In this document: positions 24,986-32,587 of the stretch, in pieces | Numbering within the stretch: position 1 is the stretch's first letter | Layout of the letters: the number at the start of each line of letters is the position of its first letter | Assembly: GCA_009911365.1 (NCBI GenBank) | Contig: QXXF01000016.1 | Location: forward strand, 1-64,000 | Reading direction: 5' to 3' | Source of the DNA: Clostridiales bacterium | Lineage (GTDB): Bacteria > Bacillota > Clostridia > Peptostreptococcales > Anaerovoracaceae | DNA length: 64,000 bases | Notes under the pieces: model-generated | Database searches by the model: none | What the model was told of the DNA's origin: nothing | The model's input: the letters and a program-made list of their open reading frames with translations, nothing else | Position numbers and translations under genes: made by a program

Positions 24986-27103
24986 TCAGTTCCAATTCAT
25001 CAAGCCGTACCCTTTGATACAGCCATAGTCAAGGGGGTAGCTTTTTATCTTGCAAGCGTCGCCGGAATTGCCCTCGACGGTGTAAACGCGCTGCCCATCC
25101 GTGCCGATTACAAGCCCCACATGGTCTGCGCTCCCGTCCCCGTCCCAGTCAAAAAAGATCGCGTCGCCGGGGGCGATATTCTCATAGCCCCTCGCGCCCC
25201 ATTGCCCCCGTGACTGGAACCACGGTACGCCCTGTGACTGGCACGCGGCAAAGCGCGGCTCGCTTTTCCCGGCTTGATTGTAGCACCATGAAACGAAACA
25301 GGCGCACCATTCCACGCGGCTGTTGAAGCCGTACCAGCTCCAATAGGGCTGTCCCCCTACATTGCCTACCTGTGACTTTGCCCGGTCTACCACGGCGGTA
25401 TTTCCGGGGCGTGTACCGTTGACAAGCTGCACCCCGCTTAAATCCTCCGACGGGTTCCCGTCCGGGGAACCGCCGCCGAAAATAAGGGGTTTGTTTCCGC
25501 TGGTTTCCAAGTACACCCGGAACATTTCAAGCTGCTCCGGCGTAAGCAGTCCCGGCGCAAGCTCGGATATGGGCTTGTTCTCCAGCTTGATATTGAGGAT
25601 AAAATACTCATAGGGGACTTCCTCGGTGGTGGTTTCCCCGGTGTCCGGGTCTGTGCTTGTTTCTGTGCGGTAACGTATTTCCACTTCCTCCGTCAGAGTG
25701 AGGGTATATTGAAGTTCAAAGATACGCTGTATTTCTGCCTGTGCGGTCGCCGGGGTGTAGGTCTGTAAAAGCGCGGTCAGATAGGACGCTAATTCATGGG
25801 GGTTATGCCCGATACTGTCAAGGTCATAGCGGTACTCGTCATAGCCGGGATTGTCGCGCTCGATATTGTCAATCCTGCGCTGCAAGTCCGTTTCCAGTGC
25901 CGCATAGTTGTTTTCCACGGCGACTAAATCCGCGTCCTCCGACGTGTAGGAAGTCCCGACAATGCCGTTAATCATGCCGGAAAACATAGCTCCACAAGAA
26001 GATAATGCGGAAGAAATCATAATGAAAAGCAGCAGCGCACCTATGGCGATACATACGCCCGCCGGGTGTCGCCCCACAAATGCGATTGCCTTTTTGGTTC
26101 CCTCGGCGGTCTTTTTGGCGGCTTTTCTTGTGTTCTCCGCTGCGTTCTTGACAGACTTTGCGCCCTGTGCCTTGACAGACTTTGCATACTGCTTTTTGAT
26201 ACGCTGCTTCTGCATATACCGGGAGAATGGATTTGACGCTGCGATCTGCGGGTTGTCATGGAGTGCCTTTTGGTAGAGATAGTTGGCGTTTGCTTTCTGC
26301 GCCGCCTTTTCAGCCTTTGCCGCCGCCCGGTAGGGTTTGAGCTTGTGGCTGTGGTAGCCCTCCTTGACTTTCCGCGCCCCGTACTTCGCGGCTTTTTCGG
26401 CGGTTTCCTCGGATTTGTGCGCACCCTCCACGCCGGAATTGTCCTTTTCCACGGAATGTACCTTGTTATGGACGAAAATACCCGCTTCCTGCGCGGGTCG
26501 GGATAACGGGTTTTTATGTGCCTTGCCGTAGTTCTGCGGCTTTTCCCGTTCCTCAAAACGTAGGCGGGTCTTGCCTTTCCCGGTGGCTTCGTCAAAGGTT
26601 CGCTCCCCCACAAGTTTCTTTTCCTTTGGGATTTTCCCCCTTGCTTCGTCCAGCCTGTCAGCGGCTTTGTCGGATTTCTTGATATAGGGTTGCAGCTCCG
26701 GCGTTGCCCGTTCTTCCTCGGTGAATTGCAGCCGGGAAGTGCGGGCGCGGCTTTCGGCTTCTGCCTGTGCTTTCCGTGCTGCCTTTTTGCTGGCTCTGCG
26801 GGTGTGCGCCCCGTCGATATGCTCTAAGACGCGCTCGGCGGTTCCCGTGTCCTGTGCGGCTTCCGTCCCCGGCGCATGGGGCAGGGGCGGCGCATTGGGG
26901 GATATGTCCGGGGCGGGACTGCCCGGAATGGGCTGCGCTGCCTGTGCGTCCTGTGCTGCCTGTTGCTCCGGCGTTTTCAGTAAGGCAGCTTCCCGCGCCC
27001 GTTTGCTGATCCGCTTTTGTTTCCCGGTCGCCGCGTTTACCTCGATAGCCCCGTCACGGCTCATTTTCTGCGTGATTTTATCGCGGGCTTTGTACTGCTT
27101 CAT
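24986..27103 (-). CDS. conjugation peptidoglycan hydrolase with CHAP domain (CD1108-like)
   Basis: 705 residues. A long basic cytoplasmic region (to about residue 345), one membrane helix (AGVCIAIGALLLFIMISSAL), a VirB8/TcpC-like extracellular stretch, and a C-terminal CHAP amidase domain with the catalytic Cys in EWCACFVSWCYNQAG and His in ADHVGLVIG. It opens the cell wall for the transfer channel, like the VirB1-type Orf14 of Tn916. Starts with a GAGGTG ribosome site. Confidence 0.85.
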   Translation of the reverse strand: MKQYKARDKITQKMSRDGAIEVNAATGKQKRISKRAREAALLKTPEQQAAQDAQAAQPIPGSPAPDISPNAPPLPHAPGTEAAQDTGTAERVLEHIDGAHTRRASKKAARKAQAEAESRARTSRLQFTEEERATPELQPYIKKSDKAADRLDEARGKIPKEKKLVGERTFDEATGKGKTRLRFEEREKPQNYGKAHKNPLSRPAQEAGIFVHNKVHSVEKDNSGVEGAHKSEETAEKAAKYGARKVKEGYHSHKLKPYRAAAKAEKAAQKANANYLYQKALHDNPQIAASNPFSRYMQKQRIKKQYAKSVKAQGAKSVKNAAENTRKAAKKTAEGTKKAIAFVGRHPAGVCIAIGALLLFIMISSALSSCGAMFSGMINGIVGTSYTSEDADLVAVENNYAALETDLQRRIDNIERDNPGYDEYRYDLDSIGHNPHELASYLTALLQTYTPATAQAEIQRIFELQYTLTLTEEVEIRYRTETSTDPDTGETTTEEVPYEYFILNIKLENKPISELAPGLLTPEQLEMFRVYLETSGNKPLIFGGGSPDGNPSEDLSGVQLVNGTRPGNTAVVDRAKSQVGNVGGQPYWSWYGFNSRVEWCACFVSWCYNQAGKSEPRFAACQSQGVPWFQSRGQWGARGYENIAPGDAIFFDWDGDGSADHVGLVIGTDGQRVYTVEGNSGDACKIKSYPLDYGCIKGYGLMNWN

Positions 27104-27163
27104 GGTGGTTCACCTCCAAACTGCGCCCCAAGAGGGCGCAAGGCTGATAAAATAATCTGCGGG

Positions 27164-29587
27164 TTACGCGCCGCCCACTTCCTCCGGCTTTGTCGTCATA
27201 ACACGGTACAGCTCGGTATCTTTCGGGAAACGGTCTACAAAGGGCAGAATGACATTTCCATAGAATAAAAGCCCCTCGCCCGCTTCGGAATGGGTGACAT
27301 AGCTCATTTGCTGCGGGGAGATGTTGAGCTGCTTCGCAAGGATAGCCCGGTCGCCCGCCGCTTGATTGAGCATGAGGACAAAATCGCTGTTCTCAAAGAT
27401 ATTTTCCACTTCCCGGCTTGCCAAAAGGTCTTTGACGTTCTGCGTGATCGCGGTGGGTATGCCGCCCCATTTTCTGAAACGCTTCCAGATTTCGACGCTG
27501 TAAGCGGCGGTCTGCTCGTCTTTCAGTAACAGGTGAAATTCGTCCATGAAATACCGCGTGGATTTCTTCGCCGCCCGGTTCACGGTAACGCGGTTCCACA
27601 CTTGATCCTGCACAATCAGCATACCTAACTTTTTGAGCTGCTTCCCAAGCTGTTTAATGTCAAAGCAGACAAGGCGGTTGTTAAGCTCTACATTTGTCCT
27701 GTGGTTAAATACGTTAAGGCTCCCGGAAACGTAAAGCTCCAATGCCGCCGCGATACGCGCCGCTTCCGGCTCCGGCTGCTTCAAAAGCTCGTCGTAAAGG
27801 TCGCCCAAAATCGGCATTTTTGCCGGGTCGGGGGCTGCAAGGAAAGGACGGTACACGTTCCTAACAGCGCGGTCAATGACGGTCTTATCCACGGGCTGCA
27901 AGCCCTCCTTGCCGCCGACGATCAGCTCACAAAGGGAGAGGATAAAATCGCTTTTCAGCGCAAGCGGGTTGTCGTCCTCGGAATAGTTGAGGTTTATATC
28001 CATAGGGTTGACGTAGTGCGGGCTGGTGGGGGAAAGCCTTATCACCTGTCCCTGTAATCTTTGCACAAGGGGGTAATACTCGGCTTCGGGATCGCAGATA
28101 ATAATGTCGTCGTCCGTAATAAGGAAAGCGTTTGTCATTTCCCGCTTTGCCGCAAAGGATTTCCCGCTTCCCGGCGTTCCCAAGATTAAGCCGTTGGGGT
28201 TTTTAAGCTGCTTGCGGTCGCATAAGATCATGTTGTTGGAAAGGGCGTTCAGCCCATAATAAAGGCTTGCGCCCCTCTGAAAAAGCTCCTGCGTGATAAA
28301 GGGGATAAAGATTGCCGTGCTGGAAGTCGTCAAGCCCCGCTGTATGGGGATAAGGTTCTCACCGATAGGGACGCTTGACATCAGCCCCGCTTCCTGCTGG
28401 TAGTCCAGCCGGGTGAGGGCGCAGTTATATTTCTGTGCAATCCCCGCCGCCGCGAAAATGTCATTTTCCAGCTTTCTTTTTGTGTCCGCCATGTTCACCA
28501 CAAGGAAAGTCAAGAGGAACATTCTTTCATTGCGGCTCTGTAAATCCTGCAAGAGATTTTTCGCTTCGCCGCCAAACGTGGCAAGGTCGGACGGGATTAT
28601 ATCCATGTCGTACCCTGCGCGGACGGCTTTCTTCTGTTCCTCGATCTTCATTTTGTCAAGGTCGGTGATTTTGCGCTTGACGGTCTTAATGGCTTCCGTC
28701 TGGTCGATACTGTGGATATGTAAGTTTACAATCACACCCGTTTCAAGGTCTAACATATCCGCTAAAATGCGGTCGTTTAACTCCGGCGCAAGTATCTGTA
28801 AGAACGATACCGCGCCGATCTTGCGCCCCATGCGGAAATACCGCCCCTCGCCAAAACGGAATGAGGGCGGGGCGATAAAGTCCTTTGTGGTAAGCCCGGA
28901 CGGGGCAAGCCATGAAAAATCAAAATTGAACGGCTCCCCCTCCGGGTGGAATACCCCGTGCATGGTCTGTAACCGTTCATAACCTGTCTGCGGGCGGGCA
29001 GATACCCCCAGCACCTTGAAATTGTTCAGTATGTCCGTTTCAATACGGGAAAGCCGGGATTTTGCCGCGCTCATGTTGTCCGCTTCGATACTGAACGTGA
29101 TATATTTGTGCTTCACAAGCCCGTTGTTCCCTTTGGAAAGCTGGCTTTTTAACATATCCCCGTACTCCGTGCGGATAGAGTTGAAAGCGTCCTCCTGTGC
29201 CGGAATGTTGATTGCTTTTTCCGCTTCCTCCCGCTGTGTCCCTTGATTGATGAAAGAGAGCTGCACCGATACGGAAGCGTCAAAATAGTTGAGGAAGTCG
29301 CACCAGTTTTCAAAAATGGCGGTCTTGTCGTCTGCCTGTGCAAGCTGGTAGTTTATATCCTCGTAGACAATGCTCTTGCTGTATTTCTTTTCCGTTATCC
29401 GGCATATCCCGTCCGGGTACAGGTTGATGTAGGGGATTGTCTGCTGGGCGGTGTGCGCCTTTCCGTCCCCCTTTGCCTGTCTGATTGCGGCGGCGATCTG
29501 TTTCTTCTCGCTGCGGGTCAGTTTCCGCTTCGCCTTAGTTCCGGGGCTTTTTCCCGGTGCGCCGCTTTTGGTTGGTTCCTTTGACAA
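27164..29587 (-). CDS. VirB4-family conjugation ATPase
   Basis: 807 residues. Walker A GLILGTPGSGKSFAAKREM and a later Walker B region (RYFMDEFHLLL) mark the VirB4/TrbE motor that drives type IV channel assembly. The start is taken as the TTG at 29587 (LSKEPTKSG) because GGAGG lies 9 nt upstream; a longer frame to 29677 runs back into prgI without a ribosome site. It overlaps prgI by 53 nt. Confidence 0.9.
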   Translation of the reverse strand: MSKEPTKSGAPGKSPGTKAKRKLTRSEKKQIAAAIRQAKGDGKAHTAQQTIPYINLYPDGICRITEKKYSKSIVYEDINYQLAQADDKTAIFENWCDFLNYFDASVSVQLSFINQGTQREEAEKAINIPAQEDAFNSIRTEYGDMLKSQLSKGNNGLVKHKYITFSIEADNMSAAKSRLSRIETDILNNFKVLGVSARPQTGYERLQTMHGVFHPEGEPFNFDFSWLAPSGLTTKDFIAPPSFRFGEGRYFRMGRKIGAVSFLQILAPELNDRILADMLDLETGVIVNLHIHSIDQTEAIKTVKRKITDLDKMKIEEQKKAVRAGYDMDIIPSDLATFGGEAKNLLQDLQSRNERMFLLTFLVVNMADTKRKLENDIFAAAGIAQKYNCALTRLDYQQEAGLMSSVPIGENLIPIQRGLTTSSTAIFIPFITQELFQRGASLYYGLNALSNNMILCDRKQLKNPNGLILGTPGSGKSFAAKREMTNAFLITDDDIIICDPEAEYYPLVQRLQGQVIRLSPTSPHYVNPMDINLNYSEDDNPLALKSDFILSLCELIVGGKEGLQPVDKTVIDRAVRNVYRPFLAAPDPAKMPILGDLYDELLKQPEPEAARIAAALELYVSGSLNVFNHRTNVELNNRLVCFDIKQLGKQLKKLGMLIVQDQVWNRVTVNRAAKKSTRYFMDEFHLLLKDEQTAAYSVEIWKRFRKWGGIPTAITQNVKDLLASREVENIFENSDFVLMLNQAAGDRAILAKQLNISPQQMSYVTHSEAGEGLLFYGNVILPFVDRFPKDTELYRVMTTKPEEVGGA

Positions 29588-29939
29588 TCGCTGATACCTC
29601 CTTTTCCAGTTTCCGCTGTCTTTCCAAGACAGCGTATAGATTTTGTGTCTGATAGGGTCGCTCCTTTGGTCGGACAAATTTTGTCTGTATGATGTTTTTC
29701 ACCACGGTTTCAAGGGGCTGTCCGTGCTTCTCGTACATTGCCATGAGGAAGCAGGGGAGCATGACGACGATCATCACAAATGCCGCCGCGCTGGTTCCCG
29801 CGCTGTCCTTCAGCAAGAAAAAAAGCGGCAAGCCTATAATGAGTGCTGCCGCGAAACAAACGATCTGCCGCTTTGTGAGATTAAAGGCGACTTTCGTTTT
29901 TATCTTTGATAAATCCTTTGGTACGGGTACATACGCCAT
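29535..29939 (-). CDS. PrgI-family conjugation membrane protein
   Basis: 134 residues: MAYVPVPKDLSKIKTKVAFNLTKRQ followed by two membrane helices (IVCFAAALIIGLPLFFLL; AAAFVMIVVMLPCFLMAMY) is the PrgI/VirB3-like signature. PrgI precedes VirB4 in Gram-positive transfer operons and forms part of the inner channel. Strong AGGAGG ribosome site. Confidence 0.85.
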   Translation of the reverse strand: MAYVPVPKDLSKIKTKVAFNLTKRQIVCFAAALIIGLPLFFLLKDSAGTSAAAFVMIVVMLPCFLMAMYEKHGQPLETVVKNIIQTKFVRPKERPYQTQNLYAVLERQRKLEKEVSAIVKGTNQKRRTGKKPRN

Positions 29940-29958
29940 ACCGAAAACCTCCTTTCTG

Positions 29959-30495
29959 TCAGAGTTCTATGCTGTTTTTGGTTTCGTTCCCCCATGTGTC
30001 CCAGCCCGCCGTTTCCTGCCTTGCGAAAAGCTCTATCCGGGGAATGTCGCCCATAAGGGCAACGATTTTGTCCCGCGTTATATCCGGCTTTTTGCTGTGC
30101 TGCTCGATAGGGGAAATAATGAATTGATGTATTCCCGCAGACTTCCGCTTTGGGTGTCCCCGTGTGGCAAATAAGCAGAGTTCCGCGTTTCCCCGCGTCC
30201 AAAATCCCAAACCGTAAAACCATGTATAGGATTTTTTATTGAGTTTCAGCCATACAAAGGCGGCGGTCTTATAGGTAAAGCCCCAAGCCTTGATAAGCCG
30301 CAGGGCTTCGGGAAGCTGGGGGAATGTCGCCCACAAAAAAAGTGCGCTGTCCTCTGCCGCAATATCCGCGACTGAAAGCGCACATAATTCCTCTATGCTC
30401 ATGGTCGGGTAGTGGTGTTCTGCTGCGCCGGAAAGCCGCTTCTGTGCGTACTTCCACGGGGGATCGGCGTAGATTATGCCGTATTTCTTTTCAAT
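29959..30495 (-). CDS. MT-A70 family adenine methyltransferase, apparently with an ATT start
   Basis: 178 residues. The catalytic DPPW motif (IIYADPPWKYAQ, residues 7-18) is followed by SIEELCALSVADI and FVWLKLNKKSYTWFYGLGFWTRGNAE, as in MT-A70 enzymes of Firmicutes mobile elements. The first ATG in frame (30402) is past DPPW and would make a dead protein. The only frame including DPPW begins at ATT (30495), 11 nt after GGAGG and overlapping the upstream stop as ATTGA. ATT starts are rare but known (infC). The enzyme likely masks adenines against restriction. Confidence 0.75.
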   Translation of the reverse strand: MEKKYGIIYADPPWKYAQKRLSGAAEHHYPTMSIEELCALSVADIAAEDSALFLWATFPQLPEALRLIKAWGFTYKTAAFVWLKLNKKSYTWFYGLGFWTRGNAELCLFATRGHPKRKSAGIHQFIISPIEQHSKKPDITRDKIVALMGDIPRIELFARQETAGWDTWGNETKNSIEL

Positions 30496-30661
30496 GGGTT
30501 CTCTTACCTCCTTTCGTCTGTGCTTCCTGCAAGTCCCCCATTATGGCAGTCAAGGCAAAGGTCAAGATATGCCCTTTGCCTGTCCCTATTGTATGGGGTT
30601 CCTCCCGCGTCAAGGTCGGGTCGTATTTTGCTTCGCAAAATCTCCACCCTACCCTTGACAC
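30491..30661 (-). CDS. possible small coupled ORF before the methylase
   Basis: A 56-codon frame from GTG (30661) to TGA (30491), ending in QEAQTKGGKRTH and containing the methylase ribosome site. Its TGA overlaps the ATT start of the methylase, which would explain efficient use of that codon. The start region lacks a clear ribosome site and no family is recognised, so coding is uncertain. Confidence 0.3.
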   Translation of the reverse strand: MSRVGWRFCEAKYDPTLTREEPHTIGTGKGHILTFALTAIMGDLQEAQTKGGKRTH

Positions 30662-30665
30662 GCCA

Positions 30666-31535
30666 CTAATGCGCTGAAAATATCGACTTCGCAAGTGCGC
30701 CGGATTTGAACAGGGAAAAGCAGAGGATCACCGTATAAGCCGCAAGGGAAAATATCGCGCTGTGTAGGTTGTCTGCCACGGTGATATTGTTCACCAGCAC
30801 CGCGTAAATGCCGACGCACACCATAATGAGGAAGCCTTGAAAACCGATAGCGAACAGGGCTTTTAAGTAATTGTTTCCGATCTGCCCCCATTCTCTGTTT
30901 GTCATTGTTGCAAATGGGATAGGCGACACGGAACAGTAAAGGTAAATTTCAATCATTCTGCCGTACAGGATAACCGTGATAAGCACCGACATAATTTTCA
31001 TGCAAAGGCTCACAAGGCTTGTTTCCATAACCAGCAATAAAAGTTCGGGGATTTCCATTGCGTCAAGCCCCTCCTGCATGGAAGCAAGGGCGGCGGCAAC
31101 ATCAATATTCGTGCTGCCGCTTATCACCCCAGCCGCGCCGGAAACGACGTGCTGCGCAACGTCAAATACTGCCATAGTAATATCAAAGGTGTGGGTGACA
31201 AGGTACACCGCCACCCACGCCTTGAAAAACCACTTGAAAAACATAAATGTGTCAACGTCGTGCATATTGTTCTTTTCCGTAACCATGCTGATAAGCTCCA
31301 CGCATAGGACGTAGGTAATGACAAGCCCCGCAATGGGGACTATGACATTTTCTGATAACGTGCGTATCATGCTGAAAATGCCCGCGTTCCAGCCCTGCGG
31401 GGTCTGCCCTACCTCTGCGGCAATGGTGCCGACTTTCTCGTTTACGTCCCCGAACATAGTTGACAGGTTCCCGTTAATGGCTCCTATGAGGATTTCCTTT
31501 ATCCATTCCGTGATCGCGTCAAGTATGCTCTGCAT
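30666..31535 (-). CDS. TrbL/VirB6-like conjugation membrane protein
   Basis: 289 residues with about six membrane helices, including ENVIVPIAGLVITYVLCVEL, KWFFKAWVAVYLVTHTF and LFAIGFQGFLIMVCVGIYAVL. This is the polytopic VirB6/TrbL channel component of Tn916-like systems, placed between Maff2 and VirB4/PrgI as usual. Domain assignment rests on topology and context. Confidence 0.82.
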   Translation of the reverse strand: MQSILDAITEWIKEILIGAINGNLSTMFGDVNEKVGTIAAEVGQTPQGWNAGIFSMIRTLSENVIVPIAGLVITYVLCVELISMVTEKNNMHDVDTFMFFKWFFKAWVAVYLVTHTFDITMAVFDVAQHVVSGAAGVISGSTNIDVAAALASMQEGLDAMEIPELLLLVMETSLVSLCMKIMSVLITVILYGRMIEIYLYCSVSPIPFATMTNREWGQIGNNYLKALFAIGFQGFLIMVCVGIYAVLVNNITVADNLHSAIFSLAAYTVILCFSLFKSGALAKSIFSAH

Positions 31536-31554
31536 AGGCTCTTACCCGTGCTTT

Positions 31555-31770
31555 TTAGCCGAACAGCCCGGAAAGCAGGGGTACAAGGGTCATGCCGATC
31601 AGCGCAACGCCGCCGCCCGCCATGAGCTGCTTCATGCCCTGTGATTTCGCGCCGGGGTTGTCGTTGCCGTAGCCCTCCATGAGATTGATTACGCCCCAAA
31701 TGCCAAGCCCTGCTCCAAGTGCGATAACAAGTGTCTGCAAAACGTCTACTGCGCTGTTGAAAAATGCCAT
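31555..31770 (-). CDS. Maff2-family small membrane protein
   Basis: 71 residues: MAFFNSAVDVLQTLVIALG, glycine-rich loop GYGNDNPGAKSQGMKQL, then a second helix (GGGVALIGMTLVPLLSGLFG). This is the two-helix Maff2/VirB2-like pilin family of Tn1549-type elements, a likely pilus or channel subunit. The start at 31770 has an AAAGGAT site. Confidence 0.85.
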   Translation of the reverse strand: MAFFNSAVDVLQTLVIALGAGLGIWGVINLMEGYGNDNPGAKSQGMKQLMAGGGVALIGMTLVPLLSGLFG

Positions 31771-31846
31771 GAATATATCCTTTCTGCCGCGTCTGCGGCT
31801 GTCCGGCAAGCGGACAAAAGGCGGTCAGCGATTGGTCGCCGCCGCA

Positions 31847-31874
31847 TAAAAAAACCGCCCTGTATAAAGGCGGT
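31847..31874 (-). terminator. intrinsic terminator upstream of maff2
   Basis: Minus strand: ACCGCC, 9-nt loop, GGCGGT, then T7. It would attenuate transcription between the TraG genes and the channel genes unless read through. Confidence 0.6.
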
Positions 31875-32056
31875 GTCCCCACGCTGCGTAACTTCTGCGG
31901 CGCGGCGGTATTCAGTTGTAAGGGTTTGGGCGGTACGCTGCCCGGTAGGGGCGCGTATCAGATAGCCCGTGTTTACGTTCTTGATTTCAGATCAGCTCCT
32001 TAAAAATATTTTTTATGAATGACAGGTAGGAAAGGGTCTTTTATCCGTAGCCGTCG

Positions 32057-32206
32057 GCGGTGTGGGAATGTGGGTAACTGGCTGTCTTATGGGGCTGTGG
32101 GAAACGCTGTTTGCAGGACGTGGGAAAGCCGCACTTTGGCTTTTCCATGTGCTGTGAATGGCGTTTTCCATAGCCCCATAGCCTGTTATCCACATTTCCA
32201 TGCCGC
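32057..32206 (+). ncRNA. 150-nt long hairpin: candidate structured RNA or single-strand origin
   Basis: The plus strand folds on itself: arm 32057-32130, 7-nt loop 32131-32137, arm 32138-32206. Pairing by eye gives 55 Watson-Crick pairs, 12 G:U wobbles, two mismatches and one 5-nt bulge. All 12 wobbles are G:U only in the plus sense (they would be A:C in the minus strand), so the plus-sense single strand appears to be selected for folding. It is antisense to the operon. A conjugative single-strand origin (sso), as known for ICEBs1 and Tn916, is an equal possibility. Confidence 0.6.
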
Positions 32207-32223
32207 AAATCTTTTAAGCCCTG

Positions 32224-32427
32224 TCACTGTTTCGGGACAAGCCCCATGCGGCGGGCTATTTCCTCCGCGTAAAACTCCACATAGCGGCGTTCCATTTCTT
32301 CCCGCCACCGCCAATACTCCTGTATTGCTGCGTCAATGGCGTTTGCCGTATCCAGCAGCCACTTCATTTCAAGCTGTTTCCGTTGCTCCCGCTGCTTCTG
32401 CTGTTTCTTTCTGATACGCTTATTCAT
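32224..32427 (-). CDS. small basic coiled-coil protein downstream of TraG
   Basis: 67 residues, MNKRIRKKQQKQREQRKQLEMKWLL then an amphipathic helix with EYWRWREEMERRYVEFY. Highly charged and helical; no family recognised. GGAGGACGCAAGAA precedes the ATG. The gene overlaps its upstream neighbour by 8 nt with the same junction sequence used between that neighbour and TraG. Confidence 0.6.
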   Translation of the reverse strand: MNKRIRKKQQKQREQRKQLEMKWLLDTANAIDAAIQEYWRWREEMERRYVEFYAEEIARRMGLVPKQ

Positions 32428-32587
32428 TTCTTGCGTCCTCCTGTAAATGCGCCCGGTTCTTCTCGTAAAGCCGTTCGCAATCCTTGATAAATTTCCGCAG
32501 GGCGGCTTGCCGCCGCTGTTCCTCCCGGATTTTCGGGTTGACAAGCAGGGTAAACCGCCCTTTGTCTGTGCCGGGGTGTTTATTCAC
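32420..32587 (-). CDS. small basic protein coupled to TraG
   Basis: 55 residues from a GTG at 32587 (VNKHPGTDKGRFTLL), with GGAGG inside the TraG 3' end. The C-terminal helix EEQRRQAALRKFIKDCERLYE is charged. It overlaps TraG by 8 nt. No family recognised. The longer frame from 32635 has no ribosome site. Confidence 0.5.
   Translation of the reverse strand: MNKHPGTDKGRFTLLVNPKIREEQRRQAALRKFIKDCERLYEKNRAHLQEDARNE

Larger units (their letters stand above)
31771..32223. other. 453-bp gap in the transfer operon
   Basis: The only large gap in an otherwise packed operon. It holds an intrinsic terminator (31847-31874) and a 150-nt hairpin (32057-32206). On the minus strand, from about 31990 down to maff2, a frame with protein-like composition (includes TGYLIRAPTG and TEYRRAAEV) lacks an ATG/GTG/TTG start and may be a remnant or a non-AUG gene. 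Confidence 0.5.

Noticed and set aside
30402-30404. ATG start for the MT-A70 gene
   Set aside because: Would remove the catalytic DPPW motif, and no ribosome site stands before it.
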